Assembly: GCA_004369045.1 (NCBI GenBank)
Contig: ML213518.1
Span: forward strand, 356,591 to 420,590
Direction: 5' to 3'
Length of the DNA: 64,000 nt
Source: Heliocybe sulcata
Taxonomy: Eukaryota; Basidiomycota; Agaricomycetes; Gloeophyllales; Gloeophyllaceae
The translations under genes and the position numbers were made by a program. Below are positions 44,658 to 56,937 of the stretch, piece after piece. The notes beneath the pieces were generated by a model, which saw only the letters and a program-made list of their open reading frames with translations, was not told the origin of the DNA and ran no database searches. The number at the start of each line of letters is the position of its first letter. Position 1 is the stretch's first letter.

Positions 44658-46785
44658 ATGGCGCTCTCGCTCATCACAAGTCTTGATGTGATACTTGCTG
44701 CGTTTGCATTGTTTCTATTGCGACGGGTTACAAGCAGAAGGCGACCTGCGCCTTACCCCCCAGGACCCAAAGGCCTTCCTCTTATCGGCAATGTGCTCGA
44801 CATGCCGGTCAAGCATATGTGGGAGACTGTTGCAGAGTGGGGGAAGACGTATGGTATGGTCGCTTAGGTTTGGTGCCACGGCTTTGAACTGACGATTAAT
44901 ATGAAGGTGACATCGTCTACGTCGATATCCTTGGCCAACCTTTCGTATTCCTCAACTCACCGAAAATCGCACATGAGATGTTAGAGAAGAAGAGTCTCAT
45001 CTACTCTGATCGCCCTTCTTTGACTATGGCTTGCGAACTTGTGGGCTGGGATTGGACGCTGGGCTTGAAGCGGTTCGGCGAAGAGTTCCGGGCTCAAAGG
45101 AGACTGCTCCATCTGTTCATGGGCACTCAGTCTTGCATGGAGGAAGTGGTGCCCATCGAGGAATACGAGACTAAGAGCTTCCTCAGACGCGTTCTAACTG
45201 ACCCGGAAGATTTTGCGGAAGCCATTCGAAGGTCTGCCATCACGAATACATGGTGAATCTTCCTTGACAAAATCCTACTAGCACTGCCGGGGCGGTCATT
45301 CTGCGACTGACCTATGGCTACCAGCCGAAGGAGCATGGCGACTCGCTTGTCGACCTGATCGACAGAACGATGGAACAGTTCTCCACCTTGACGAGCCCGA
45401 ATGCTTTCCTGGTCGATGTTTTCCCGGTCTGTAAGTACAGACGCCATTCATGACAACTCCACATGATGTGACCTCCATTGCAGTGAAATATGTACCTGCT
45501 TGGTTTCCCGGCGCAAGGTTCAAACGCATTGCACCTGAATGGGCTAAGTGCTCCAACGACATCCAAGAAGTCCCTCTTGGATACGTGAAGGACCAGATGG
45601 TAGCTGCAGCTGCCTCTGCCACGCATCGTTGGCTGACGTGCTTATAGGCCAAAGGCACCGCTCCTCTGTCGTTTACCTCCCGGTTCCTCGAAGGGGACGA
45701 TTTGACAGTGGAACAAGAAACTGTCATTAAAAGGGCAGCTGCCTCAATGTATGGTGGTAAGCGCGTTCATTTCCCGAGGAATTGGTTCGTGCTCTTACCA
45801 TTATGTTTCCTCATCGCCGGCATGCAGGTGGCGCTGACACTGTTGGTCAAGTGTACTTTCTGCAAAGCACTAACAGGCTCACATCATTGATAGACTGTTT
45901 CTTCGATCAAGACGTTTTTCCTGACGATGATGTTATACCCACATGTCCAGAAGAAAGCGCAAGCAGAAATCGATACAGTGATTGGCAATGATAGAACACC
46001 TTCTCTAGGAGATAAGGACCGGCTGCCCTACGTTGACGCCCTCGTCAAGGAAGTTTTCCGGTGGCACCCAGTTGTTCCGCTAGGTTCGCTTCTTCTGAGT
46101 CCTCTGCGTGCATGCACAATCTGAAGTTACTTGACTCGATGCAGATTTACCACATCGCTTGATGCAAGACGATGTCCACGAAGGCTACTTCATCCCCGAA
46201 GGAACTATTGTAGTCGCCAATATATGGTACGAAGAATCGTTTTGTTGAATCAAGATAGCAGCTGAGATTGCTGCGAAGGAAATTCATGCATGACCCCGAT
46301 ATCTATACCGATCCTATGAATTTCAATCCAGACCGGTTCCTCGGCAGCCAGCCTGAACAGGACCCACGAGAGTATGTCTTTGGTTTCGGCAGACGGTACG
46401 CACAATCACCTTGGGTACGACGGTGGGTTGCTAAACTACAGATCGCATAGTATCTGCCCAGGTCAGTGCAATTAAGATGTTCGTGTACGGGAATTCGCGT
46501 CTAACGATAAACTAGGTCGTAACGTTGCTGAAGCCTCCGTATGGCTGTCGTGCGCCGCGTCCCTCGCTGTATTCAATATTTCCAAGCCAGTGGATGGGTC
46601 GGGACGTCTCATCGAACCTACGCTGGACTTCTCCAGTGCCACCATCAGGTATGATCTCAGTCTAAACAAAGGTACTGCGAGTAATGAGCGATGTACCCAG
46701 CCACGCAGCTCCTTTCAGATGCGACATCAAACCTCGGTCGGAGGCAGCGCGCCAGCTGATCCTTATCGAGAATGAAGGCAAGTAA
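44658..46785 (+). CDS. Cytochrome P450 monooxygenase
   Basis: Twelve exons, 508 aa: 44658-44853, 44907-45231, 45282-45430, 45484-45599, 45648-45756, 45828-45841, 45894-46083, 46145-46226, 46279-46395, 46451-46461, 46516-46648 and 46701-46785. Anchored in the ER by an N-terminal helix (LDVILAAFALFLLRRV), then the proline hinge PYPPGPKGLPLIGN. Further motifs are I-helix GGADTT (about 299-304), ExxR Glu356-Arg359 (KEVFRWHP), FNPDRF, and the haem loop FGFGRRICPG with Cys435 as the iron ligand. By pattern it falls with the O-demethylase/OrdA-like (CYP64-type) P450s that are greatly expanded in wood-decay basidiomycetes; the substrate is unknown. Two exons are 14 and 11 nt. Donors GTCTGC (second intron) and GTTGGT (sixth) are weak but the phase closes. 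Confidence 0.93.
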
Positions 46786-47092
46786 TACGCGTGGCTCGCG
46801 AAAGATCACAAGCGAGAATCAGGATATGCGATGGCGATAGGAGTATGCTATTCCAGATGCGTAAAATCCGTGCTAACACGTGGTTACAAATACATGATTG
46901 ATACATTGATGACCCGAGAATGCATCCGGAACTAGCAATACAAGATGGAGGAAGGATAGGTGTAAGGCCATCGTTGTCCCACAAATGGTGGTGTTCACTC
47001 AGATGGACGCGAGGTGTGCAGAGCTTTCCCATGGGTCAACGAGACTGACGATATCCTGAAGGTACCGCAGATCAGTACTCCGTAAAGGTACA
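46786..47092. other. Convergent spacer
   Basis: 307 bases between the 3' ends of the P450 (+) and the MIF4G-like gene (-). Nothing else seen. Confidence 0.6.
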
Positions 47093-48363
47093 TCAAAAGA
47101 CAGCGGCGCATACCGAGACCAAACCATGAAGCTCTCGCCTTCCGAAGGTGGCACCCACCACGCTTGCGTTATTTGGGAGCGCGCTCGCCTTCGTACGGAG
47201 AGTTTTCAAGAAAATTTCTTTGTTTTTTCGTCCCTGCCACTCTGCCCACAGGCCGCACGAGTGTAGAAGAAGGAGACGCAATCCATGGAAGTGCTCAATC
47301 ACGTTGATATTGTTCATGATCTGCTTGACCATTCTCCAGAGACCGCTGCGCGTGATCAGAACGGCGTCATACACGTTCGCGATAAATTCCAGCAGACGGT
47401 AGGCCGTAGAGAGATCCGATCGCCTGATGTGTCGTCCCACGCAGACTGCCATGGGTTGAGCCTGGCGGTGTGGTTAATCTGCCTCCTATTCGTGACGGCG
47501 GCAACACAACAAGAGCTCACAGTATCCCACCACTTGGCAAATGCGTCCTCCACAGCATACCGAAGACTATAGATAAATCTGTACTTCACCCAATCCTGGT
47601 GCGCGCTACCAAAAGCCTGGTAGACTTTGCTCGCGAACATGGCAGCGGTGGCAGGTCTGACGCGGGCGTGCTTCATAGCTTTCTCGACGAATGTCCGTGC
47701 TAGGAGCCGGATCGAAATGGCATCCCATCTGTTCGAGTCCGCCAACCGCGTGGCATACTTGATCTGGTCATCTTTGTTGCTGCTGACACATCCTCCATAG
47801 AATATTGCCATCCAAGACTGATCGAGTCCGTACTCGTTGATCGAAGGTCGAACCATAACAGCAGTTGTCTGGGGCTTGACGATATTGTCCGGAGGCTGCT
47901 GCCGTGCACCGTGCCACACTCTCCTAGTGGAATACAGGACCGCGTCTTCTCCTGCCACATCGGCCGCGGACCGGAGGTGATAGTTCCGCTCCAGTTGATG
48001 TTGTTCAATCCATCTTGCTCTGGCAGCTTCTGCACGCAGTTGCGTTTGTTGCCGGTATTCATGGGCCGGGATCGTTGAGTTCGGATATGGTGTCGTGTAT
48101 GGCACCTTTAAACTCCCAAGGGCCGCTTGACGGTGTTGGCGCTCCCTGAGGAATGCTAGCAAATCTACTGCTCTTTTATCGGGTCGTGGATCGCTGTGGC
48201 TTGCGCTATTCGACGGCCTCGTGTGGCACGGAGTAGGTTTCGGCATATATATGGCATTCGGCGTATATTCCCAGATACTGTGTCTGAGGCGATACATTGG
48301 AGGGGCCACCGGTGCAGGCTTGCCACATTCAATCTCGGATGCGCGAGCCCGAGTGTAAGTCAT
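47093..48363 (-). CDS. Putative MIF4G-like protein
   Basis: Minus-strand exons 48363-47521 and 47461-47093; 403 aa. The intron (47462-47520, 59 nt) has GTGAGC and CCGCCAG ends and joins two halves into one helical domain. Residues about 1-170 are Pro/Arg/Gln-rich, probably disordered. Residues about 200-370 read as alternating helices: ATRLADSNRWDAISIRLLAR, then FVEKAMKH, FASKVYQAFG, a linker, AYRLLEFIANVYDAVLITR, and VIEHFHGLRLLLLHSCGLW. That order resembles MIF4G/eIF4G-middle domains (damage of the fifth helix pair cannot be judged by eye), which bind eIF4A-type helicases or nonsense-decay partners. The gene call is fairly sure; the function is an inference from pattern only. An unrelated Agaricomycete orphan is the alternative. 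Confidence 0.6.
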
Positions 48364-48958
48364 CTTTGGCCTTGTCGCTGCAGGGTGCTGGCGGTGTCAA
48401 GACAGGAGGAGGAGAGAAGGTCCGTGTCCAGTCAGCCAAATTTCCCCGTTTATATAGGCTCAGGGACGCGACGCGGAACATCTACCACAACAACGCGTAC
48501 GCGCTGCACAAACAGTATCCCGTGACAGACGCGTTTACGCGTCTCGTCGCTTCTTTGTTTCCTGCTTCTTTGTGGCATAGAAAAACACGAGTTACCGATA
48601 CTCGTTGATAGAAGCCGAGCTCTTCACGACTTTCAGATGCTCATCAGACGTGCTTCTTTCACCGTCGTTAGGAGGACACGGCCGTCTGGTTCCAGGTTCA
48701 CTTCGAGGACGAGCTAGCATGTCTAAGTGGTAAATCATACCCCAGAAGGCAGGAGAGACGCCTTACGTGGAATAAAGGGAAGTTAATATCTGGAACTCGA
48801 CCCCCACTTGTGCAAGCGATGCCCGGCTGCTCGGCTTGACTGAGTAAACGATTATCCTTGTCAGTACTTCGCTATCGCTAGCAATACACCATTAATTCCT
48901 CCAGTCCTTCCATTTCTTCATTCCTCACTCTAAGCAGGCATCACCGTGCCACATCCCT
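48364..48958. other. Intergenic region
   Basis: Promoter of the MIF4G-like gene and 3' flank of the SDR gene, both on the minus strand. No gene seen. Confidence 0.55.
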
Positions 48959-50212
48959 CTAATCCCGCATAGCGTCCATACCCTCTCTCACATACTCCTC
49001 GAACAGGCTCTTATAGTTCGGGTGCCACCTACTAAGCGCAGGGCGACCCTCAACGATATCCCCAGCACCCCACATAATCCTGAGGTGGTCAACCTCCGGC
49101 CTCGTCTCGTTGTCCGGACAGAGGATGTAGAAGTGGCCGTTGCGGACCTTGTCGAGCATGTACAAGACCGTCTCCTCGGGCGTCCACGCGCCTGGGGGCT
49201 TGTCCTTCCCGGCCTCTGCCCCGCCCAAAGCGGTGTACGTCCACCCGGGACTGGTGCCACGCTGTAGGTGCATCAGGGAACGCAGGAGAAGGAAGAGGGA
49301 CTTACATGAAGAGGTGGGCGGTGAGATTCGGCGCGGGCCGTGCGCGCAGCTCCCAGGCGAGTCCCTCAGTCAAGCTCTTGACGGCAGCTTTGGAGGCATT
49401 GTAAGATGCATTGCCACTGGATAGCCGCGAAGATTTAGTGGGTGTCCGGTGTATAGCTTGGATTCAGGTGAGACTAGACTTACGGAGGGTTAGTGATGCC
49501 CTGCTTGGAACCAGTGTTGATGATCACAGATTGGTTCTCCTGGTGGATCATAGACTAGGCAGCTTTGAGTGAACAGGGTTCTCGAGGTCCCACCTCCGTA
49601 ACTTACTGGCACGAAGGTGTGCTGCACGTTCAAGACGCTATTGGAGAGGTTAAGGAATGCAAGGACAACCATGGCATATATGAATATTTACCCGAAAACG
49701 TTCACGTCGAACGTCTTTCTCCAGTTCTCCAGTCCGTCCCAGGACGTACCTTTAGGCCCGATCGCGGCATTGTTCATCAGCACCCCGACCTCTCCCCAAG
49801 TCTCGTACACCTTCTCCTTCAACTTGACGACATCCTCAATCTTGCTGACATCGGTTGGGATGACGAGGACGTTTCCTTCGCCTGCTATTGCTTCCACTTC
49901 TTTTCCCACTTCAGCCAGTTGATCCTCCGTAACATCCGCGAGCGCGAGTCTCATCTGGAGTCTACCGATAAGACGCCATTAGCCCACCGATCTTTCCACC
50001 ACAAAGCAGATAGCCACGTACTTCGCAAGCTCTGTCGCTGCCGCCCTCCCGATTCCACTGGCCGCACCCGTAATCACCGCTACGCGCCCGGCATGGAAGA
50101 CGGGGTGCAGCTCGTCCGCGACGGGCGACATGGGCGCCTCGACGCGGAAAGACGCCGCGCCCAGTCCAGTGGAGAATGCTGGCCGCAATGGAGAAGGCCC
50201 ACGTGAAGGCAT
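48959..50212 (-). CDS. Short-chain dehydrogenase/reductase (SDR)
   Basis: Six minus-strand exons: 50212-50022, 49961-49692, 49637-49607, 49554-49484, 49416-49306 and 49250-48959; 321 aa. A classical SDR that oxidises or reduces an alcohol/carbonyl with NAD(P). Visible residues are the cofactor motif TGAASGIG (about 48-55), NNAAIG, the active-site Ser180 in NTGSKQG, and the catalytic Tyr193/Lys197 in YNASK. The C-terminal half has PGWTYTALGG and a long tail PDNETRPEVDHLRIMWGAGD, typical of a fungal subgroup. The last acceptor is GGCACCAG at 49251, since the earlier CTACAG breaks the frame. I start at ATG 50212, because a TATA-like motif lies about 70 bases upstream and would exclude the in-frame ATG at 50323. 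Substrate unknown. Confidence 0.9.
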
Positions 50213-50278
50213 AATGAAGTTCTGTCGATGGGAAAGAAACGGGAATACGATACTAAGAGTACGGTGGCGGGGCGGACT

Positions 50279-50286
50279 CTTATAAG
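50279..50286 (-). promoter_or_regulatory. TATA-like box of SDR gene
   Basis: CTTATAAG about 70 bases upstream of the SDR start on the minus strand; it supports the downstream ATG. Confidence 0.45.
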
Positions 50287-51863
50287 GGATTGCCTTGGAT
50301 GCTTGACGTATCCGTGGGAACATATTCTTGAAGCGGAACGCGTACAGTAGCAAGGCGAAGAATCGAGGGGTTGGTTATGCGCACCAGTCTCTATGCAATG
50401 ATGAAACGCTGTCCGATTCGGCAGTTCAAACTGGGGTTCAATCAGCCAGCTGAACGCTAATGCAGACGTGCCGAGGAGGTAGGACGACTGACAAGCAAGA
50501 GTCGTGTGGACAAACCTTCTCGTGACCGATTTGGTTACGACAGAGGCAGGGAAAGTGGCGCATACCGAAAATAGTTCTCCGTATAGACTTGAGAACGACA
50601 GCATCAGGCCGTATTGCAGGCTCGTGAGACGATGATCAGACTCTCACGAAATGCCTGCAAGGATTTGGGTCGTAGAATGATATAGGATATCGATGCAGGA
50701 CCTACAAAAGAAGAATTTGTAAGTCCTGGAGCTTTTGATCGCAGAAAGAGACCCACAGTTTGCTGTTGAAGGGTACTCTCTCATTTGCATGGTGTTCTAG
50801 GCATCTGCCCGTACTCACCGAGGAGGTTCTCATGGTCGTGTCATCTTTGTCCCAATGAAGAAACGCACCAAATGCCGACTGCAGGGTAAGACCCATCAGC
50901 TCCACAACGTAGAGCAGATGTCAAGAAGAGGATGCCGTCTTTGGACGAACGCTCAAACGTGCTTGGGATTGAGAATAAATCGGAAGGGAACACTCAGGCC
51001 TCTGAAGGCGAATGTGATGCCACACGGTCACGTATCCCATCAAGTCTTCCTAAGTGACTTCGTCGAATTGCGTGTCCATTGGAGGAATATATCCATGCCA
51101 CATAGACTAAGATAGAATGCCCGAGCCACATCCAGAGACGGTTGATTGGTAACTCACTTGGCATTGGAAAGCACTGAAGGTCTTGAGAAGCTGAAAGTAC
51201 GGGACATCCCCGCAGAAAGCATCGTCATACTCGCGGACATCGCCCGTACTTTCAGGGTCACGACGCAGCAATGGCCAGCATCGGCGTCTGATCCGGTCCA
51301 GCCGAACGTGTTTCCGTGTCCAAGTCATTAAAGTCAGAGATTCCAGGACCATTACGCCGGTCATTAGCTGCCTATGCCCACCGTGGTTGCGTGGTGCCGG
51401 ACATGTTGTAAGGAGAAATGTTTGCGAGCGGGCTGCTGACGACGATGCACTAAAAGACTTGGACAAGGAACCGTCAGGTGGACATCACCTGCTGTGCAAA
51501 GGATCTCTTCCGAATGCCGGAACATATCCAAACGACATCGGAGGTATACACGCACGCGAGCGTTTCGCCTCTAAGGTCCAGACGTTCGCAAGACGTATTG
51601 AGTGAAGTCATATGGCATATTCGACAGAAATTCCCCATAATTCTCCAATCATCGTGCACGCCCGAGAGAACTTCGCCATGGATGATACGAACGTTGGCAA
51701 AGCATCGCCATAGTCGCGGGCAATAACGTATTCGTGGTAAAGGTCACCACGCAGACCGGGAGGCAGTACTGGCCCGGGTCTCGGGCAGGGCTTCGGCGGT
51801 AGGACACCCCCTGTCACCCATAGTCCTCGATCTTGATTCTGTGACGTTCAGGATTCTAGTTCA

Positions 51864-51870
51864 TATAAAA
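51864..51870 (+). promoter_or_regulatory. TATA box of NAD-GDH gene
   Basis: TATAAAA 95 bases before the ATG at 51959, followed by a C/T-rich initiator zone. Confidence 0.6.
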
Positions 51871-51958
51871 GGGAGAAGCCAGACAGCATGCAAGCCATTC
51901 AGTTTCGTGTTTCCTTTATTCTCACTGCCAGCAACGACACGCAACTTGAAGAACGGGA

Positions 51959-54900
51959 ATGGCTTCGACGCCGAGCATTAACACGCCGGACGACCGCGAC
52001 GCGTCTTTGGAGGAGTCGCGCAAGGCGTTCTTGAATGTACCAGGAGCTAGGTCGTCCAGCGATGCGTCTGTGCATCGTATCAAGAACATACCTGGGTACT
52101 CGACACCCATTTTCAAGGAAAAGGATGAGCAACGCGTCCAAGTGCAGGCGAACGTAACCGCGAAGGTGCGTTTCATTAGTTCAGCCTCGATCGCGATCCG
52201 CGTGTGGCAGCAGTGGGGTCCATCGCCTGTATCACTTGAGAGTATGGATTGTAGATATGTCGTTGATCTAGGAGTTTTATCAGGACTCTGAAATTATTGC
52301 ATGGAGACGAGGTGGCTATATGCGCATATGCTGACACATTCTGCAGGGCTTCATTCCTCGTGAACTTGTTGGAAACGAAGTGAACTGGTTCTACGACCAT
52401 CTCGGCATCGACGACACGTACTTCCAGAATGAGACTGTAGAAGTTATCTCGGACCACATCATCGCGCTTTTCGGCGCCAAGGTCCTTGCCTACACCAAGC
52501 ATGACCCGAACAGCCTCGTCATCGACCTTGAGAAGATGGACGAGCGCGGCGCGACATTCATACACACCAGTGCACCCGGTCGAACTTCGACTGAGGGTCC
52601 TGGAGCAAGCTGTGAGACCAGGTAAGCGAATTGCTTGTTAAGACAGCGCATATACTCACCTTTCGTGGAAGAATCGACGAGCTTTACCTGGACAAAGCTA
52701 CTCCGTCGAACTGCTACCGCCTAGAGACCTACCGTTCAACCGGATCCATCTCAGCTACCGCCTCGCAGCAGCTCCGTTGCTACTTCGTCAATAAATGCAC
52801 GTTCGCCCCCGACGCGCCCACTTCTTCCTCGCCGGACTCGCAGACAGACATCCGCACTGTGTCTGACAGAGTCTTTCTCGAGAAGGCGAGCGAACATACC
52901 CTGAAGATCTACCAAGATGTGATGTGGCAGGTCGAGAGCCGGTATGGGCCGGTGATGGAGGTGTTGGAGGTCGAGGGGAGTAGGGAAAGGAGGATGGTCA
53001 TTGGATATAAGATGGGAGGGACGAGCCGGTTCTTCAGCGCCCTGTCAAATTTGTACCATTTCTACTCGTTGTATTCTGCGCGAAAATACGTCGGTAAGTT
53101 AACCATATCGATTTACTCTAGAGCATGGCTGATCATGATTGCTTTCTTAGAGCAATTCTCGAACGGGATCACCATCATCTCGTTATACCTTAATCCCCTC
53201 CCGAATACGAATGCTCCCCCGATCGAGCACTCTATCTTCCAAATCATGAAGGAAGTCTCGTTGCTCTACTGTCTCCCAGACAACCCCTTCTTCATTGTTA
53301 ACCAGGGCCCAGGGCACGCTGTCCAGGAAGCTACTTACGCTTGTAAGTCATGCGCGACCTATTATTTCTTATACCACTAATCTCAAGAACGCCTCGTAAT
53401 GCAGACTGCGGCTGGATCTTTGCACAGCACTTCTGTAACCGCCTGGGTCCGGCGTACCTGGCGCTCAAGAACTTACTCGATGAAACCAATTCTCAGCATG
53501 CGGAGGCATTGAATGATATTAAGAGGCGGTTCAGAGAGGAGACGTTCACGCGTGAGAGTATCGCGCAGGTGATACATGCGCATCCAGAGTTGGTGGGTTG
53601 TCGAGCGGGGATACAGTGCTGATTAATGCTGACGTCGCGTGCAGATCCGGATGTTGTATGTGAATTTTGCGATGATACATTACCCAAACAACGAAGCGTC
53701 TCGGTTGATGTAAGAAGCAACTCTCTTCACCTGCACCTGCACTTGCACGAAACTGACTGGCCCCTTGCCAGGCCCACCCTCTCCTACCAGCGCTTGCAGA
53801 CCGAGCAGCCGCTCTCCGACCAGGAGCTGTATGACAAGATCCGACGCAATGTGCCCAACAAGCATGAGTTGCAAGTTCTGGAGAGTTTCCTGATCTTCAA
53901 CAAGTGCGTTCATCGTAGCTACATCATGAAAGGATGCAACTAACGAATGCGATTAGGCACGTGCTCAAGACCAACTTTTACCAGCCAACAAAGGTGGCGC
54001 TGTCGTTCCGCCTCAGGCCGGAGTTCTTGCCCGAGGTGGAGTACCCGAAGAAGCCCTTTGGCATGTTCATCGTTATCGGTGAGTGCTGGTGGTCATGGCT
54101 CCGGCAAGTTTTGCTGATCTGGGGGCACGTTGGAAGGTAATGAGTTTAGAGGTTTCCATATCCGGTTTAGGGATGTTGCGAGAGGCGGGATTCGGATTGT
54201 TATGTCGAGGAACAAGGAGTGAGTGCAACATGTTGTTGAAATACGATCACTCTAATGGCCAATGTTATTTCAGGAACTACTCCATCAATCAGAGGCAGCT
54301 GTTCGATGAGAACTACGGACTGGCCTCCACGCAGTCGCTCAAGAACAAGGATATCCCTGAGGGAGGCGCTAAAGGAACTATCCTGCCTTCTCTAGGTGCC
54401 AGTCCTAGATTGTGCTTCGAGAAATACGTCGATGTATGGTGTCGTGTTAACCGTTTGGGTGCGATCCTGACGCATGTGCCAGGCCATTGTTGACTTGCTT
54501 ATACCGGGAAGGACGCCGGGTATCAAGGAGCCTATTGTTGACCTCTACAATAAACCCGAGATGCTTTTCTTTGGCCCGGATGGTACGTATCTCGGGCTGA
54601 GTTATTCGAGGCAGTGCTGATGTTGGCCGGGGCTGCAGAGGGGACCGCGGACATGATGGATTGGGCAGCGAGTGAGTCTAACATTCCATTATGCCTATGG
54701 AAGACCGATTGCTGACGGTTGCATAGTGCACGCTCGCGACCGCGGGGCTGAAACTTGGTGGAAGTCGTTCACGACTGGAAAGAGCGCTGAGCATCTCGGT
54801 GGAGTACCGCATGACATTTATGGGATGACCTCGTTGTCCATCCGGCAGTATGTTCTTGGCATATACAAGCGGCTTGGCCTCCGCGAAGAGGATATCACGA

Positions 54901-56226
54901 AGGTTCAGACTGGTGGACCAGGTAAGCGCTTGCGGTTGAGTGGAGATGTGGGCGCTTGCTGATGCATTATGTTAGACGGTGATCTTGGCTCCAGTAAGCA
55001 CCCTTCTACCATACCCCCAGGGATAAAGACAGCCTAACGTGATATAGACGAGATCCTGCTTAGCTCGGATAAGACAATTGCCATTATCGACGGCAGTGGC
55101 GTACTCGCCGATCCGGTCGGACTTGACAGAGAAGAGCTCGTTCGCCTCGCCAAGGCTAGGAAACCGGTCGCCCACTTCGACGCCTCGAAACTGTCAAAGG
55201 ATGGGTATCTCGTTAAGGTTGAGGATCAGGACGTGCGACTGCCCAGTACGTGATGTCTCATATTTTCGTCGTGATGGGTCGGGCGTCTGACTGTCGGTTC
55301 TAATACGTAGCCGGAGAACTCATCATCGACGGCACGGATTACCGCAACACCGCGCATCTCCGTTTCAAGGCCGACTTGTTTGTTCCTTGCGGAGGGCGGT
55401 AAGTCACCGATATGGGTGGCCATACTCAGGATATCGACTAACAATATTCGGGATGCAGGCCCGAAGCCGTTAACATTTCCAATGTCGCGGCTTTGTTCGA
55501 CGCTGAAGGGAAACCGCATTACAAGTACATCGTAGAAGGCGCCAATCTCTTCATCGCCCAACCCGCGCGATTATTCTTGGAAAAGCGCAAAGTCATACTT
55601 TTCAAAGATTCCAGTACAAACAAGGGTATGCTGTTCGAACGTGCACTACTGTACTCGGTTCTGACTTCAATCAGGCGGTGTGACAAGTTCCTCATTGGAG
55701 GTTCTGGCAGGTCTTGCGCTATCGACGCAAGAGTACGTCGACCTTATGATATTCAAGGACGGGAAGCCTTCGGACTTCTACCAGAGTTACGTCCGTGATG
55801 TCCAGGAGAAGATCACGGAGAATGCAGCTGCGGAGTTCCAGTGTATATGGAGAGAGCATGCTCGTCTGCAGGGCTCTAAACCTCGCACGACCATCTCGGA
55901 TGAATTGTCGAGTACCCTGAACAACCTGCAGGCTGAGCTGGAGAGTTCCGACCTGTTTGATGACGAGCCGAGCAAGAAGGGCGTCATGAGGCGGGCGATT
56001 CCCAAGACCCTTGTTGAGCAGGTTGGCCTGGAAGAATTGCTGAGTAGGCTGCCGGAATCATACCAGCGGGCTCTGTTCTCGAGCTGGGTGGCATCACACT
56101 TCGTGAGTATATTGTCTTCGCACTTTATTCCCAGGTGGACTCATTGCCTCTTTTTAGATCTATAAGTACGGAGTCAATGGCTCCAGCGTGGACTTCTTCC
56201 ACTTCGCACGGGATCTCTCGCGTTGA
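51959..56226 (+). CDS. GDH2: NAD-specific glutamate dehydrogenase
   Basis: 19 exons, 1046 aa: 51959-52165, 52347-52621, 52672-53093, 53151-53342, 53405-53592, 53645-53709, 53772-53903, 53957-54078, 54137-54218, 54274-54433, 54483-54582, 54639-54671, 54727-54921, 54976-54993, 55048-55245, 55311-55398, 55459-55625, 55675-56102, 56158-56226. The large fungal NAD-GDH (yeast Gdh2, 1092 aa) breaks glutamate down to 2-oxoglutarate and ammonia. Its length far exceeds the NADP-dependent type. Signatures are EFRGFHIRFRDVARGGIRIV, the catalytic-site DIPEGGAKGT (about 588-597), VHDIYGMTSLSIRQY-like PHDIYGMTSLS, and the NAD-domain segment FVPCGGRPEAVN and IVEGANLFIAQPAR. Exon 14 has only 18 nt. The first intron is 181 nt, three times the usual size. 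Loss of the C-terminal phase would remove KYGVNGSSVDFFHF. Cytosolic; likely induced by amino acids as carbon source. Confidence 0.95.
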
Positions 56227-56937
56227 TCCGGCACTATACACATAATTTATCGCGGCACTTTCGCGTGTCCAATTTCCTGACAGTCCTGCAATCTTCCTTT
56301 GTACAAGATAGACGGCACTACCTGTATGATAACAACAATAATGAACGAGCCCTTGGACGCACAGTTTGTCGTTCGATGGGCAACTTGACGAGCGATCAGG
56401 GATTTCCTGACAGTTTCAGGGTACCTAGGAGTGATACCGGAGGTTTTGCTCTTCCCAACAGACGACAGGGATCTTCGGCAATTTCAGGGTCGCCGGTGGT
56501 GCTGTATCCTGAAGGCATTGACTGCGTCGAAGCTGGTGCTCCGAGGCGCGAAAGCTAAGTGCGCAGGCTCCCTTCTCTTGCCCCGGGATGCCCTATAATA
56601 GCTATATACGAGCCGCGGACGTATTTTGGGCTAACGCATCACTGTTTCACAGCCTCGCAACCTCCGGATCCAAACTCCTAGAAAGAACGCCGGCGTGTTA
56701 TTATGCGATACCCCAATCAGTCGCGAGCTTAAAGTTTCTATGTTGCACGGGTAACAAGCCGCTCGTCAAGGTCGCTATTTAACCGACTGTGCTGCTGGAG
56801 CCTCCCCCAGCCCACCCGAGCATCTCCATCCCGTACGTGCATAACTCTTGCAGCTAAACTATCGGGTTGATTCTGAATTTCGCAGCCTGCGCATAACTCT
56901 TTGGGCAGGCGCTCTCCCGGCAGTCACGTGGTGCGCA
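56227..56937. other. Intergenic region before second F-box-like gene
   Basis: NAD-GDH 3' UTR and promoter of the next gene, with a TATTTAA motif at 56776-56782. Open frame 56223-56558 is not supported by any family feature. Confidence 0.5.

Larger units (their letters stand above)
50213..51958. other. Long divergent intergenic region
   Basis: About 1.75 kb between the SDR (-) and NAD-GDH (+) genes. Short open frames only, no family features. Promoters lie at both ends. Confidence 0.5.

Noticed and set aside
50212-50323. Upstream ATG giving the SDR an Arg-rich mitochondrial-like presequence
   Set aside because: A TATA-like motif lies between this ATG and the one at 50212, so the transcript probably starts after it.
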